Shown here piece after piece: positions 54,612-63,619 of a DNA stretch of 64,000 nt; positions within the stretch are counted from its first letter, which is position 1; the number at the start of each line of letters is the position of its first letter. Location: NCBI GenBank assembly GCA_030651575.1, contig JAUSFB010000032.1:210001-274000 (forward strand), given 5' to 3'. The position numbers were made by a program, and so were the translations under genes. The stretch comes from Phaeospirillum sp. (GTDB lineage: Bacteria > Pseudomonadota > Alphaproteobacteria > Rhodospirillales > Magnetospirillaceae). The notes under the pieces are model-generated. The model was not told the origin of the DNA. It saw nothing but the letters and a program-made list of their open reading frames with translations, and made no database searches.

Positions 54612-56363
54612 ATGTCGGACAGCCTCCCCCCTCCATCGTCCTCGCGCAAGGCGGCCTTGGCGCTCATGGCAGCCATGCTCGCCCTGTCCGTCTGGCACGG
54701 ATTCAATACCAGGAAGATCGCGGACAAGACCGCCGAGGCCATGGTGCTGGCCCTGACCCGCACCATGGAATACCAGATCGACGCTTCATTCCACGGCATC
54801 GACACCCTGCTTCAGGAAGCCGTACAGCGGATCGACGCCGCCGAATGGCCCAATCCCCCCCAGTTGCAATGGCTTCAAACGCGGCTGGCTGACTTTCCGG
54901 AAGCACGCAATCTGCTGGTGGTTGGCCCCGACGGCAAAAGCGCGGGACCGGGCATATCGGCCATCGGGATGATTGGCCCCTCCCTCGACGTTTCCGACCG
55001 TCAGCATTTTCGCTTTCACCGCGAGCATCCGAACAGCAACCGCTTGATCATCGGCGACCCCATCGTCGACCGCCTGGACGGGCGTCAGATCATTCCCCTA
55101 TCACGAGCCTTGGTCGATTCGACGGGACGGTTCAAGGGGATGGTCGCGGTTGGAATAGATCCGACCTTCATGATCAAGGCGATGGAAAGTCTCCAGATCG
55201 AGGATGCCGGCGGCATCTCGGTCATTCGTGATGACGGCGTCTTTCTGGCGCGCCTTCCCGACCAATACGGATCGTTCGGACGCTCGGTCGCCACCAGCCC
55301 GCTTTTTCAGCACTTCCTTCCCCGCTCCCCGTTCGGAATCGCCCGATTTGTTTCAGTGGCCGATGGCAATGACAAGGTCGTCGGCTATCGCACCCTGGAG
55401 CGTTATCCGGTGGTCGTCACCGTCGGCATGACCGGAAAGACCGCCCTAGCCCCCTTCTGGAACGAAGTAATCTGGATCGGCATTACCGTATTCGTTCTTT
55501 CCTTGGCCCTATACCGGCTGGCCGCCCTGTCGGACCTGCGGGAGCACTCCCGCGCCATCCTGGCCGCCCGCCTGGAAAAACAAAGTCAGGCACTGGAGTT
55601 GCAAGTCGCCGAGCGGACTCGGAATCTGGAAATGGCCAAGTCCGAGAGTGAGCATCGCGCCCGCCAGTTGGCCGCCTCCAATGCCGACCTTGAACACTTC
55701 GCCTATGTGGCGTCCCATGACCTGCAAGAGCCGCTGCGCACCGTGACCAGCTTCGTGCAACTGCTGAAGCATCGCTACGAGAACAGCCTGGACGCGGAGG
55801 CCAGGGACTACATCGGTTTCGCGGTCAATGGCGCCAAGCGCATGCACAACCTGATCTTGGACCTGCTGGCCTATTCACGGGTCAGCACCCAGGGCGGCGC
55901 GTTCACCACTTGCGACCTGTCCCATGCCATGGCGGAAGCCACCGGCGACCTGGAACTCGCCATCGCCGAGACCGGGGCGGTCGTGACCGTCGGCGCCATG
56001 CCGGTGCTGGAATGCGACCAAAGCCAGATGGTCAGCCTGTTTGAAAATCTGATCGGAAACTCGATCAAGTATCGCCAGCCGGGCGTTCCTCCGGTTATCT
56101 CCGTAGAAACCCGGCAGGAGGGGGGCGAGTGGATCTTCTGCGTGCGTGACAACGGCATCGGCATCGATCCCCAGTACCAGGACCGCATTTTCATCATCTT
56201 CCAGCGCCTGCACATCCCCGGCGCTTTTGACGGTACGGGAATCGGACTGGCCATCTGCAAGCGCATCGTCGAACGCCACGGCGGTCGGATCTGGATGGAA
56301 TCGGAACCGGGAAAAGGCGCGGCCTTCTTCTTCACCCTACCGTCCATAAGATTTGGGGTCTGA
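54612..56363 (+). CDS. Cache-type membrane sensor histidine kinase, 3' end altered by insertion
   Basis: 583 residues from the ATG at 54612 (GTG at 54591 also possible). Helix 1 near residues 12-32 (ALALMAAMLALSVWHGF), a periplasmic double-Cache-like sensor to about 285 (SLDVSDRQHFRFHREHPNSN, GGISVIRDDGVFLARLPDQY), helix 2, then DHp with His369 in VASHDLQEPLRTVTSF and an ATPase domain (NLIGNSIKYR, DNGIGID, DGTGIGLAICKRIVERHGG). The frame ends SIRFGV, and the last codons and stop (TGA 56361-56363) lie inside the left inverted repeat of the Tn3-type element. Without the insertion the frame would continue RFQQPASR and stop. All catalytic motifs are upstream, so the kinase is probably still active. 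Confidence 0.85.
   Translation: MSDSLPPPSSSRKAALALMAAMLALSVWHGFNTRKIADKTAEAMVLALTRTMEYQIDASFHGIDTLLQEAVQRIDAAEWPNPPQLQWLQTRLADFPEARNLLVVGPDGKSAGPGISAIGMIGPSLDVSDRQHFRFHREHPNSNRLIIGDPIVDRLDGRQIIPLSRALVDSTGRFKGMVAVGIDPTFMIKAMESLQIEDAGGISVIRDDGVFLARLPDQYGSFGRSVATSPLFQHFLPRSPFGIARFVSVADGNDKVVGYRTLERYPVVVTVGMTGKTALAPFWNEVIWIGITVFVLSLALYRLAALSDLREHSRAILAARLEKQSQALELQVAERTRNLEMAKSESEHRARQLAASNADLEHFAYVASHDLQEPLRTVTSFVQLLKHRYENSLDAEARDYIGFAVNGAKRMHNLILDLLAYSRVSTQGGAFTTCDLSHAMAEATGDLELAIAETGAVVTVGAMPVLECDQSQMVSLFENLIGNSIKYRQPGVPPVISVETRQEGGEWIFCVRDNGIGIDPQYQDRIFIIFQRLHIPGAFDGTGIGLAICKRIVERHGGRIWMESEPGKGAAFFFTLPSIRFGV
56350..56354 (+). repeat. 5-bp target-site duplication, left copy (GATTT)
   Basis: GATTT directly precedes the left inverted repeat; the same five bases directly follow the right one (58631-58635). 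Five-base duplications are the rule for Tn3-family transposition. Confidence 0.9.
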
Positions 56364-56390
56364 GTAGCAACGGAACAGAAAACCGACATA
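56355..56390 (+). repeat. Left terminal inverted repeat (Tn3 type)
   Basis: 36 bases starting GGGGTCTGAGTAGCAACG. Provides the last two codons and the TGA stop of the upstream histidine kinase. Pairs with 58595-58630 with a single mismatch. Confidence 0.92.
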
Positions 56391-56438
56391 GGGGCCAGCC
56401 GAGGCATCAAGCCATTTCGTCAGAGGGGTCGGCGGCCC

Positions 56439-56519
56439 CGCGTAACGGCCGAGCATGTTGATGTGTTCGTGACCGAGCGGCGACATTTGTCTGACGGCCC
56501 TTTTGGCATGGCGCGACAG
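56439..56519 (-). pseudogene. TnpA (Tn3-family transposase) C-terminal fragment
   Basis: The minus strand reads LSRHAKRAVRQ followed by MSPLGHEHINMLGRYA, which resembles the end of Tn3-family transposases (LSPLGWEHINLLGRY). The fragment points toward the left inverted repeat, as intact tnpA genes do. Everything upstream of it has been lost and replaced by the chemoreceptor gene, 18 bases away. No in-frame stop follows the conserved part. Confidence 0.65.
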
Positions 56520-56537
56520 TGGACATTGGCAAGAGGA

Positions 56538-58226
56538 TCAGCTCACCTTGACCGCAGCCAGGAAGCTGCGTACAGCGTCGTCCAGCGATCGGCTGTGCGA
56601 CAGCAGATCCCGCGCCGCGGCGGAAACCCCCTCGGCCGTCTGGCCGGTCTCACCCGCTGCCCGTGCAACTCCTGCGATATTGGTGGACACCTCGCGGGTG
56701 CCGAGGGAGGCCTGCTCTACGTTGCGGGCGATTTCCGCCGTGGCGGCGCCCTGCTGTTCCACCGCTCCGGCAATGCCGCTAGCGAATTCGTTGATGCGGG
56801 CGATGATCTCGGAGATACCGCTGATGGCGTCGACGGCGGCCTTAGTCTCGGCCTGCACTGTGTTGATTTGTTCGGCGATGTCGCCGGTGGCCCGTGCCGT
56901 CTGGCCCGCCAGATGCTTGACCTCGTTGGCAACCACGGCGAAGCCCTTGCCGGCCTCACCTGCACGGGCCGCCTCAATGGTGGCGTTCAAGGCCAGCAGG
57001 TTGGTCTGCGACGCGATGTCGTTGATGAGGCCGAGAACTTGGCCGATCTTATCCACCGATGCAGTCAGGCTGGTGATCTTGGTATTGGCGTCCACCGCCT
57101 GGTTGGCGGCAGCCAGGGCCACCTGTGATGAATCGTGAACCTGACGTGAGATTTCGTGGATGGAGGCGCTCAGTTCGCTGCCAGCTGAGGCCACCGTTTC
57201 AACGTTGTCGGTGGCCCGTTCGGTGGCGGCCGCGACCATGGCGCTTTGCCGTTCGGTTTGCGCGGCATTAGCCGACAGGGTGCCGGCCGAGACGTTCAAC
57301 CGCTCGACCGAGGCCTTCATACCGCCCATGACCGTCATAATGGTGGCCTCGAATTGATGGGTCGCCGTCTCCATGCGGCTGGCGCGGAGCTCGCGGCGGG
57401 CAATTACATCACGCTCGGTCTGCTCGCGGTGAAGTTCCTCAATCAGGGTCTTGCGCCAGTTCTCGAGGGCATGGGCTAGGGGGGCAAGTTCATCATCGCG
57501 ATTGGTATCGGGAATCGCGGTGGCGGTCTCGCCCCGGCTCAGGGCCTGTACCACGCTGGACAGACGGCCGATCGGTGCGATGACCGAACGCGATACTCCC
57601 AGCGCCACCACCAACGCCCCCATCGTCGCCAGCGCCGAAATCAGAAGGACCACCAGCTTGTAGCGGCCCTCGTTGGCATCGGCCTGCTGTTCCGCCACCT
57701 TGGAGAGGGCATCGGACGCGGTGACCACTCCGTCAATGGCAGCGCGATGGGTCTCGTATAGCGCGCTCATCTCCTTGAACGCCGCCTCGGCGGAGGCGCG
57801 ATCGCCCTTTGTCAGCGCCGGAAAATAGCGACCCTTGGCCACCTCGAAGAACGTCACCGCCGGCCGGTAGGAAGTGACCAGCAGCCCGTTAGCCACGCTG
57901 GCGTCCAGCCCCTGGCCCTGCCAGAACACATGGCGTTCGTCAAAATCCTTCTTGAGAGTGTCGAGGCGCTTCTCCAGAACCGCAAGCTGCGCCGAGCTGG
58001 CATTCAGGGCCTGCGACGTCACCAGATAGGATTCTAAGATGTATTCGGGCGGCGGCAGTATGTCAGCCACCAGATCCTTCACCTGGACGATGCGGGCATA
58101 GACTGGGCCGTTGACCTTCAACTGATTGAAGGCGATCCACCATCCGGCCACCACACCGCCGATGGCGATGGTGGTCACTAGCGCCAACGCCAGCATCTTG
58201 CCTTTGATGCTCATCAGTCCACTCAT
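56538..58226 (-). CDS. Methyl-accepting chemotaxis protein (cargo of the Tn3-type element)
   Basis: 562 residues. Membrane helix 1 at about 11-33 ([19 protein letters not shown]), a mostly helical periplasmic domain of about 150 residues, helix 2 near 190-212 ([20 protein letters not shown]), HAMP, then a signalling coiled coil whose tip holds [20 protein letters not shown], the CheA/CheW-binding hairpin. There is no C-terminal CheR/CheB pentapeptide. The ATG at 58226 follows GAGGACGAG; a second ATG lies four codons inside. The ligand is unknown. It is the only intact gene in the element, whose ends lie 183 bases past its stop and 369 bases before its start. Confidence 0.92.
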   Translation of the reverse strand: MSGLMSIKGKMLALALVTTIAIGGVVAGWWIAFNQLKVNGPVYARIVQVKDLVADILPPPEYILESYLVTSQALNASSAQLAVLEKRLDTLKKDFDERHVFWQGQGLDASVANGLLVTSYRPAVTFFEVAKGRYFPALTKGDRASAEAAFKEMSALYETHRAAIDGVVTASDALSKVAEQQADANEGRYKLVVLLISALATMGALVVALGVSRSVIAPIGRLSSVVQALSRGETATAIPDTNRDDELAPLAHALENWRKTLIEELHREQTERDVIARRELRASRMETATHQFEATIMTVMGGMKASVERLNVSAGTLSANAAQTERQSAMVAAATERATDNVETVASAGSELSASIHEISRQVHDSSQVALAAANQAVDANTKITSLTASVDKIGQVLGLINDIASQTNLLALNATIEAARAGEAGKGFAVVANEVKHLAGQTARATGDIAEQINTVQAETKAAVDAISGISEIIARINEFASGIAGAVEQQGAATAEIARNVEQASLGTREVSTNIAGVARAAGETGQTAEGVSAAARDLLSHSRSLDDAVRSFLAAVKVS

Positions 58227-58594
58227 TGGCTCGTCCTCAAGAAATTGCTGCTCTGCAAGATATTGCAAATTGTTGAACGAATTTGTAGAACCAAGTGAAC
58301 GGAATTTGATCAAAACTTAAACACGTAACCCGACACTTCCCAGATAGACTCTCTATCCGTCCCTGATTGACGCAAGAGTAGTCAAGCTCCAGCCCTGCTG
58401 GGAGACGAATTGGTGTCTGTCGCTGCATGACCGTCGCTTCGAGCGCCGCGCTTGCTCTGACAGCGCGTTTCCAAGCACTTTGGACAGATCCCGAGGCAGG
58501 TTCTCGACGTTGGCGTTATCTGCAAATGACCGGATCTGGCACACAAGAGCCATAGCGGACGTTCCCCCGAGTGGCCGCTATCGGTTCCCTCGCT
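58227..58594. other. Interior of the Tn3-type element upstream of the receptor gene
   Basis: 368 bases without a convincing gene. The first 90 bases before the receptor are AT-rich and probably hold its promoter, so the cargo travels with its own control region. The remainder may derive from the lost tnpR/res part of the parent transposon, but no res-type subsites could be recognised by eye. Confidence 0.5.
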
Positions 58595-58630
58595 TATGTC
58601 GGTTTTCTGTTCCGCTGCTACTCAGACCCC
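58595..58630 (-). repeat. Right terminal inverted repeat (Tn3 type)
   Basis: Complement of 56355-56390 with one mismatch (C at 58615 versus the T expected), ending in GACCCC at 58630. Confidence 0.92.
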
Positions 58631-58635
58631 GATTT
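58631..58635 (+). repeat. 5-bp target-site duplication, right copy (GATTT)
   Basis: Same five bases as 56350-56354. Joining the flanks through one copy restores a continuous histidine kinase reading frame that ends eight codons further on. Confidence 0.9.
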
Positions 58636-58650
58636 CAACAGCCCGCGTCC

Positions 58651-58669
58651 CGATGATCAGGACTCATCG
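58651..58669. terminator. Hairpin between the element and parC
   Basis: CGATGA-TCAGGAC-TCATCG, a perfect 6-bp stem, followed directly by a second stem (GAGGCG at 58669-58674 with CGCCTC at 58688-58693) that overlaps the parC stop. No T-run is present. In the ancestral arrangement these would separate the convergent histidine kinase and parC genes. Confidence 0.4.
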
Positions 58670-58691
58670 AGGCGTGGTATAGCGCGCCGCC

Positions 58692-60917
58692 TCAGCTGAA
58701 CTTGTTGTTACGGGGAAAGCCGGTGGGCGGCAGCCTGCCGATAGAGGCGCGCTTACCCAGCCAGGGAGTCAGGTCGGCCTCGGTACGAGTCCGCTCTCCC
58801 AGGCTCCAGGTCAGACCATTGGCCAGGGTAAAGACCTTGATGTCGGCAGTGCCGCCATCGCGGTACTTTTGGAGGATGACGCCCCTGCCCCGGCTCATTT
58901 CCGGGATTTCCTCGGCCATGAATACCAGAAGCTTGCGATTGCCGCCCATGATGGCCACGGCGTCGCCCTCGAACGGCAGGCAGAACACCGCCTTCTCGCC
59001 GTCACCCACATTAAGGACCATCTTTCCGGCGCGGGTCTGGGCCAGCACCTCGTTCTCCTCGACCGCGAAGCCGCGCCCCCCATCGCTGGCGAGCAGCAGC
59101 TTGCGGCCGGGCTTGTGGACCATCACGGTAGAGATATCCACATCGTTGGCGAGGTCGATCATCAGGCGCAACGGCTCGCCATGGCCGCGTCCCGACGGCA
59201 ATTTGTCACCACCGATGGTGTAGAAACGGCCATCGGTGGCGAAGATCAGGATCTTGTCGGTGGTCCAGGTCTTCAGGATAAAGCGAAGCTGATCGCCTTC
59301 CTTGAACTTCAGCCCCTCGGGATTGTCGGCATGGCCCTTCAAGGCCCGTATCCAGCCCTTGTCCGACAACACCAAGGTGATGGCTTCGCGCTCCACATAG
59401 GCCTCGATCGGCACCACCACCGCCGAAGGGGCATCGCCCAGCACGGTCCGACGCTTGCCAAGGGCGGTCGCCGCGCCGAACGCCTTTTGCGTCTCGACGA
59501 CCTGGGCGGCGATGGTCAGCCAACGCCGCCCGGTATCGCCCAGCAACGCCTCGATATCGGCCTTCTCCGCCGCCAGCGAGGCGTGCTCGGTCTTGATTTC
59601 CAGCTCTTGCAGCTTGTTGAGGCTGCGCAGCCGCATATTAAGGATGGCCTCGGCCTGAACCTCGCTGAGGTCGAAACGCTTGATCAGGCCGGCCTTGGGC
59701 TCGTCGGTAAAGCGGATGATCCGGATGACCTCGTCGAGATCGGCGAAGACCTTGAGGAAGCCTTCCAGAATCTCCAGGCGTTTGTCGATCTTGTCGAGAC
59801 GGAAGCGCGAACGGCGTTCCAGCACCTCCATGCGGTGATCGAGGAAGGCGCGCAGCACCTCCTTCAGATTCATCACCCGTGGCACGGACTGGGCGTCCAG
59901 CACATTCATGTTGAGCGAGGCCCGCGTCTCCAGATCGGTCTGGCGGAACAGCTGTTCCATCACCAGCTCGGCCTCGACGGTGCGGTTTCGCGGCTCCAGG
60001 ATCAGGCGGATGTCCTCGGCGGATTCGTCCCTGATATCGGCCAGCAGCGGCAGCTTCTTGTCACTCAGAAGTTCGGCGATCTTCTCGACCAGCTTGGACT
60101 TTTGGACCTGATAGGGAATCTCGGTGATGACGATCTGGTAGAGGCCGTGCGACAGCTTTTCCACCGCCCATTTGGCGCGGACCCGAAAGCCGCCCTTGCC
60201 GGTGCGGTACGCTTCGAGGATGGATTCGCGGGTCTCCACCAGCACGCCGCCGGTGGGGAAATCCGGGCCGGGCATACGCTCGATCAACTCATCGATGCCG
60301 CAATCGGGATTGGCGATCAGATGGCCCAGCGCATCGCAGATCTCGCCCAGATTATGGGGCGGAATACTGGTGGCCATACCGACCGCGATGCCGGCCGAGC
60401 CGTTGGCCAGCAGATTGGGGATGGCCGACGGCATCACCACCGGCTCTTCCTCGGTGCCGTCATAGGTGGGGCGGAAATCGACGCTGTCCTCGTCGAGGCC
60501 GTCCATCAGCGCGGCAGCCACCGCCGTCAGCTTGGCCTCGGTGTATCGCATGGCGGCGGCGTTGTCGCCGTCGATATTGCCGAAATTGCCCTGGCCTTCC
60601 ACCAGTGGGTAACGCACAGCAAAGTCCTGGGCAAGGCGCACCAAGGTATCGTAGACCGCCACATCGCCATGGGGATGGTACTTACCGATAACGTCGCCGA
60701 CCACGCGGGCGCACTTCTTGAATCCGCCATCGGGGTCCAGTTTCAGCTGTCGCATGGCGAACAGCAGCCGCCGATGAACCGGCTTTAACCCGTCGCGCAC
60801 ATCGGGCAGCGACCGGGACACGATGGTGGACATGGCATAGGCGAGGTAACGCTCGCCCAAGGCGTCGGCCAGCGGCGTATCGCGGATCTCGCCGATGGCG
60901 ACGACAGGCTTGGTCAT
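58692..60917 (-). CDS. parC: DNA topoisomerase IV subunit A
   Basis: 741 residues. Decatenates daughter chromosomes with ParE. The catalytic tyrosine is Tyr125 in [12 protein letters not shown]. The region [14 protein letters not shown] (81-94) corresponds to the quinolone-resistance-determining region. The position equal to E. coli ParC Ser80 is valine here. The absence of a GyrA-box and the shorter length favour ParC over GyrA, as do [16 protein letters not shown] and the C-terminal blades. The ATG at 60917 follows AGAGGACG; an upstream frame extension is not family-like. Confidence 0.93.
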   Translation of the reverse strand: MTKPVVAIGEIRDTPLADALGERYLAYAMSTIVSRSLPDVRDGLKPVHRRLLFAMRQLKLDPDGGFKKCARVVGDVIGKYHPHGDVAVYDTLVRLAQDFAVRYPLVEGQGNFGNIDGDNAAAMRYTEAKLTAVAAALMDGLDEDSVDFRPTYDGTEEEPVVMPSAIPNLLANGSAGIAVGMATSIPPHNLGEICDALGHLIANPDCGIDELIERMPGPDFPTGGVLVETRESILEAYRTGKGGFRVRAKWAVEKLSHGLYQIVITEIPYQVQKSKLVEKIAELLSDKKLPLLADIRDESAEDIRLILEPRNRTVEAELVMEQLFRQTDLETRASLNMNVLDAQSVPRVMNLKEVLRAFLDHRMEVLERRSRFRLDKIDKRLEILEGFLKVFADLDEVIRIIRFTDEPKAGLIKRFDLSEVQAEAILNMRLRSLNKLQELEIKTEHASLAAEKADIEALLGDTGRRWLTIAAQVVETQKAFGAATALGKRRTVLGDAPSAVVVPIEAYVEREAITLVLSDKGWIRALKGHADNPEGLKFKEGDQLRFILKTWTTDKILIFATDGRFYTIGGDKLPSGRGHGEPLRLMIDLANDVDISTVMVHKPGRKLLLASDGGRGFAVEENEVLAQTRAGKMVLNVGDGEKAVFCLPFEGDAVAIMGGNRKLLVFMAEEIPEMSRGRGVILQKYRDGGTADIKVFTLANGLTWSLGERTRTEADLTPWLGKRASIGRLPPTGFPRNNKFS

Positions 60918-61045
60918 GATCGTCCTCTTATTACAGGCGAGCCACTGAAGTGCCTCACCTTGTTGTCCCTCAAAGCGCCGGGCGGACCGCATCCGTGGTC
61001 CTAGGCTTTCGCCGCATGGGCGGCGCCGGGCCTTGCCCGCAATTC

Positions 61046-61104
61046 CGATCCAAATTGGATCGTCCCCTTACGAAATATAGTACCTCAGGCGCGAAAGCGG
61101 TCAA
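61046..61104 (-). promoter_or_regulatory. Probable parC promoter with downstream palindromic operator
   Basis: On the minus strand: -35 TTGACC (61104-61099), 16-base spacer, -10 TACTAT (61082-61077). About 8 bases beyond the expected start point lies a near-perfect palindrome, CGATCCAA-A-TTGGATCG (61046-61062, 8-base arms, one central base). Its position just after the transcription start suits a repressor site. The promoter lies partly inside the 3' end of recO. Confidence 0.5.
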
Positions 61105-61798
61105 CCAGTCGTATGCGGGCGGACGGCATGGACAGGTTATGCGCCGATAGCACATGGCGGTCGAGGAAGAAACCGGTCAGCATCAGCCCGGCGCGGATAT
61201 CCACCCGGTCACCCTCGCCACCCTCGACCAGAAAACGCGGCAACGGCAGCAGCTTGTCCTTCCATGGCCCCGCCGCCGAACGCGAGACGGAGCGGGCGGT
61301 CTTGGGGCTGACGAAGCCCAGATCCTCGGTCACCCCGGTGGCGGCGCAGGCGGTCAGATCAAGGCCAAAGCCAAGGTCACGCAACAACGCCAATTCCCAA
61401 TGCACATAGACGCTGGGCCACGACGCCGCCGGCAAGGCGGTCAACAGCGCCTCCAGCGCGGCGAAGGCGCCGGGGTGGGGTTGATGCTCGGGCAGCGCCA
61501 ATTCCGCCAGGGCACAGGCCGCCGACAGGGCCGAAAGCCGCTCCGGATCGTCCAGCACCGCCCCGGCATGGGCGTGCAGCGCCTCCAGGCGCAGGGTTCC
61601 CAACTGCTCGGCCAGCCGACCCCGCCACCACGCCCGTACATGATTGCCCGGCTGGACGATGCCGCGATTGACCTTGGACTGTGCGCCATGCACCAGACCG
61701 GCATGACGGCCATGGGAGCGGGTCAGCAAGCTGACGACGCCGCCATGCTCGCCGTGACGACGGACGGACAGCACCACCGCCTCGTCGTCCCACTCCAT
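61085..61798 (-). CDS. recO: DNA repair protein RecO
   Basis: RecF-pathway mediator that loads RecA on SSB-coated DNA. 237 residues. The OB-fold start is MEWDDEAVVLSVRRHGEHGG and VSLLTRSHGRHAGLVHGAQS; a helical domain follows, with FGLDLTACAATGVTEDLGFV. Only one cysteine is visible there, so the zinc finger of some RecO proteins is absent or degenerate. The era-orf-recO order is conserved in Alphaproteobacteria. Confidence 0.92.
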   Translation of the reverse strand: MEWDDEAVVLSVRRHGEHGGVVSLLTRSHGRHAGLVHGAQSKVNRGIVQPGNHVRAWWRGRLAEQLGTLRLEALHAHAGAVLDDPERLSALSAACALAELALPEHQPHPGAFAALEALLTALPAASWPSVYVHWELALLRDLGFGLDLTACAATGVTEDLGFVSPKTARSVSRSAAGPWKDKLLPLPRFLVEGGEGDRVDIRAGLMLTGFFLDRHVLSAHNLSMPSARIRLVDRFRA

Positions 61799-61799
61799 C

Positions 61800-62006
61800 T
61801 CAGCCGATACTCCAGATCACCAGCCCGACCCCGCCGGCGGCCGTGGCGAAGGCCAAGGCGGCAAAGCCCTTGTGCCACGGACTGACCGGCGGCACGTCCT
61901 CGTCCTCCAGGCTCCAGGCTCCCCGCAGGAAGCGCCGCGCCAGGAGCCCCGCCAAGATGACGACGCCGACCCAGATCAAGGCGATCCCAAGCGCGCGGAC
62001 GGTCAT
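61800..62006 (-). CDS. Small two-helix membrane protein
   Basis: 68 residues with helices at about 6-22 (LGIALIWVGVVILAGLLA) and 48-66 (FAALAFATAAGGVGLVIW), separated by the acidic loop SLEDEDVPPVSPWHKG. Function unknown. It lies between era (9 bases) and recO (1 base) on the same strand and should be co-transcribed. The tight spacing is the main reason to call it. Confidence 0.65.
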   Translation of the reverse strand: MTVRALGIALIWVGVVILAGLLARRFLRGAWSLEDEDVPPVSPWHKGFAALAFATAAGGVGLVIWSIG

Positions 62007-62015
62007 GGCCGAAGA

Positions 62016-62936
62016 CTAGGCATCGAAATCAAGGCCGATTTCGCTGTAATGACCGCGCTTCTCGGACCAGTCATCCCTGACCTTGACATGGATAAACAGG
62101 TGGACGCGGCGCTCCAGCAATTCTTCCAGCTCGATCCGGGCGGCGGCGCCGATGGCCTTGATCTGCTTGCCGCCCTTACCCAGCACGATGGGCTTTTGGC
62201 TGTCGCGCTCCACATAGATCACCTGATCGATCCGGGCCGAGCCGTCGTCGCGCTCCTCCCAGCTTTCGGTCTCCACATGTACCGAATAGGGCAGTTCCTG
62301 ATACAGGGCCAGAAAGACCTTTTCACGGGTGATCTCGGCGGCCAGCAGGCGCTGGGGCAGATCGGAAACCTGATCCTCGGGGAACATCCAGTGTCCCGGC
62401 GACACCAGCTTTTCCAGGTGAGCCAGCAGGTCGGCCACGCCAGAGCCGTTCAGGGCGCTGATCATGAACACATCGGTGAACAGGCCCTCGGCGTCCAGTT
62501 CGGCGGTCAGGCCCAGCAACGTGTCGCGCTTGACCAGATCCACCTTGTTCAACACCAAGATGGCCTTGCGCCCCGCCGATCTCAGCCGGGCGACAATGGC
62601 CTTGGCGTCGTCGTCATAACCACGATGGGCATCCACCAGCAGGCAGATGTGATCGGCATCGCTGGCGCCGCTCCAGGCGGCGGCGACCATGGCGCGTTCC
62701 AGACGCTTCCGGGGCTGGAAGATACCGGGGGTGTCGACCAGGATAATCTGGGCAGTGCCGGCCATCACGATCCCCAGAACGCGAAAGCGAGTGGTCTGCA
62801 CCTTGGGCGATACGATGGAAACCTTGGTTCCCACCATGGCGTTGACCAGAGTGGACTTGCCCGCATTGGGCGCCCCGACCACGGCGATAAAGCCACAGCG
62901 TTGATCGGCCTCGGGAATCGAGCATTGCTCGGTCAT
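62016..62936 (-). CDS. era: GTPase Era
   Basis: Ribosome-assembly GTPase binding the 3' end of 16S rRNA. 306 residues: G1 GAPNAGKST (21-29), G3 LVDTPGIF, G4 LNKVDLV, and a C-terminal KH domain with VLGKGGKQIKAIGAAARIEL. The ATG at 62936 overlaps the end of rnc by four bases. Confidence 0.96.
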   Translation of the reverse strand: MTEQCSIPEADQRCGFIAVVGAPNAGKSTLVNAMVGTKVSIVSPKVQTTRFRVLGIVMAGTAQIILVDTPGIFQPRKRLERAMVAAAWSGASDADHICLLVDAHRGYDDDAKAIVARLRSAGRKAILVLNKVDLVKRDTLLGLTAELDAEGLFTDVFMISALNGSGVADLLAHLEKLVSPGHWMFPEDQVSDLPQRLLAAEITREKVFLALYQELPYSVHVETESWEERDDGSARIDQVIYVERDSQKPIVLGKGGKQIKAIGAAARIELEELLERRVHLFIHVKVRDDWSEKRGHYSEIGLDFDA

Positions 62937-63619
62937 GAAGTTACCTTTTCAAGTAAGGCGGCCGCAGCCGCCTGTTCCGCTACGCGTTTGGACGGGCCGC
63001 ACCCGCTGGCGGAGCCCGCGCCTTCGACTTCGACACCGATCAGGAAGACCGGTTCGTGCGGCGGTCCCTCGGTTCCCAGAGTGGTGTAGACCGGCAAGGC
63101 CTTTCCCAGTCCCTGAGCCCATTCCTGAAGGGTGGTCTTGGCGTCCTTGGGCGGCGCCAGGACCTCATTCATCAGACCCCGCCAGCGGCTGCGGACAAAA
63201 CGAGCCGCCACATCGAAGCCGCCATCGGCGTAAAGAGCGCCGATCACCGCTTCGCAGGCATCGGCCAGCATTCCCTGATTGGCGCGGCCGCCGGCATCCT
63301 CGTCGCCCTTGGACATGGACAACCGTTCATCCAGGCCGATGGCAAGACCGATCCGCGCCACCGCCTCTCGCCGCACCAGGGCGGTGAAGCGCCGCGCCAG
63401 CGCCCCTTCCGCCTCATCGGGAAAGGCTTGGAACAGCATGTCGGCAACCACCAGCCCCAGCACCCGGTCGCCCAGGAATTCCAGCCGTTCATAAGGCGCC
63501 GACTGCTTCTGACGCCGTCCCTGCAACATGCTGGGGTGGGTCAGCGCCTGAACCAGAAGCTCGGGCCGGACAAAGCGGTGCCCCAGGATTTTGTAAAGAT
63601 CGGAGGCAGCCCCGGTCAC
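62933..63619 (-). CDS. rnc: Ribonuclease III
   Basis: Double-strand-specific RNase for rRNA and mRNA processing. 228 residues. The signature is ERLEFLGDRVLGLVVADML (44-62), with Arg where many homologues have Ala after LGD. A second catalytic acidic stretch is in ANQGMLADACEAVIGALYAD. The C-terminal dsRNA-binding domain ends CGPSKRVAEQAAAAALLEK. The start is GTG at 63619, directly after the lepB stop, in the standard lepB-rnc-era order. Confidence 0.96.
   Translation of the reverse strand: MTGAASDLYKILGHRFVRPELLVQALTHPSMLQGRRQKQSAPYERLEFLGDRVLGLVVADMLFQAFPDEAEGALARRFTALVRREAVARIGLAIGLDERLSMSKGDEDAGGRANQGMLADACEAVIGALYADGGFDVAARFVRSRWRGLMNEVLAPPKDAKTTLQEWAQGLGKALPVYTTLGTEGPPHEPVFLIGVEVEGAGSASGCGPSKRVAEQAAAAALLEKVTS

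Larger units (their letters stand above)
56355..58630. mobile_element. Non-autonomous Tn3-family element carrying a chemoreceptor gene
   Basis: 2276 bp bounded by 36-bp inverted repeats that match at 35 of 36 positions. Each begins GGGGTCTGA and contains GGAACAGAAAAC, as Tn3-type ends do. GATTT is duplicated on both sides, showing a transposition event. The interior has a fragment of a TnpA C-terminus (56439-56519) but no transposase or resolvase gene. The cargo is one chemotaxis receptor gene on the minus strand. The near-identical ends and intact duplication suggest a recent insertion, mobilised by a Tn3-type transposase in trans. Confidence 0.9.

Noticed and set aside
58353-58553. 66-codon minus-strand frame inside the Tn3-type element
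   Set aside because: No recognisable family, no ribosome site, and the composition does not look coding.
58869-60788. 639-codon open frame on the plus strand antisense to parC
   Set aside because: It is a shadow of the parC codon pattern in GC-rich DNA. The composition (Gly/His/Gln/Asp-rich) has no domain signatures, and parC on the other strand is certain.
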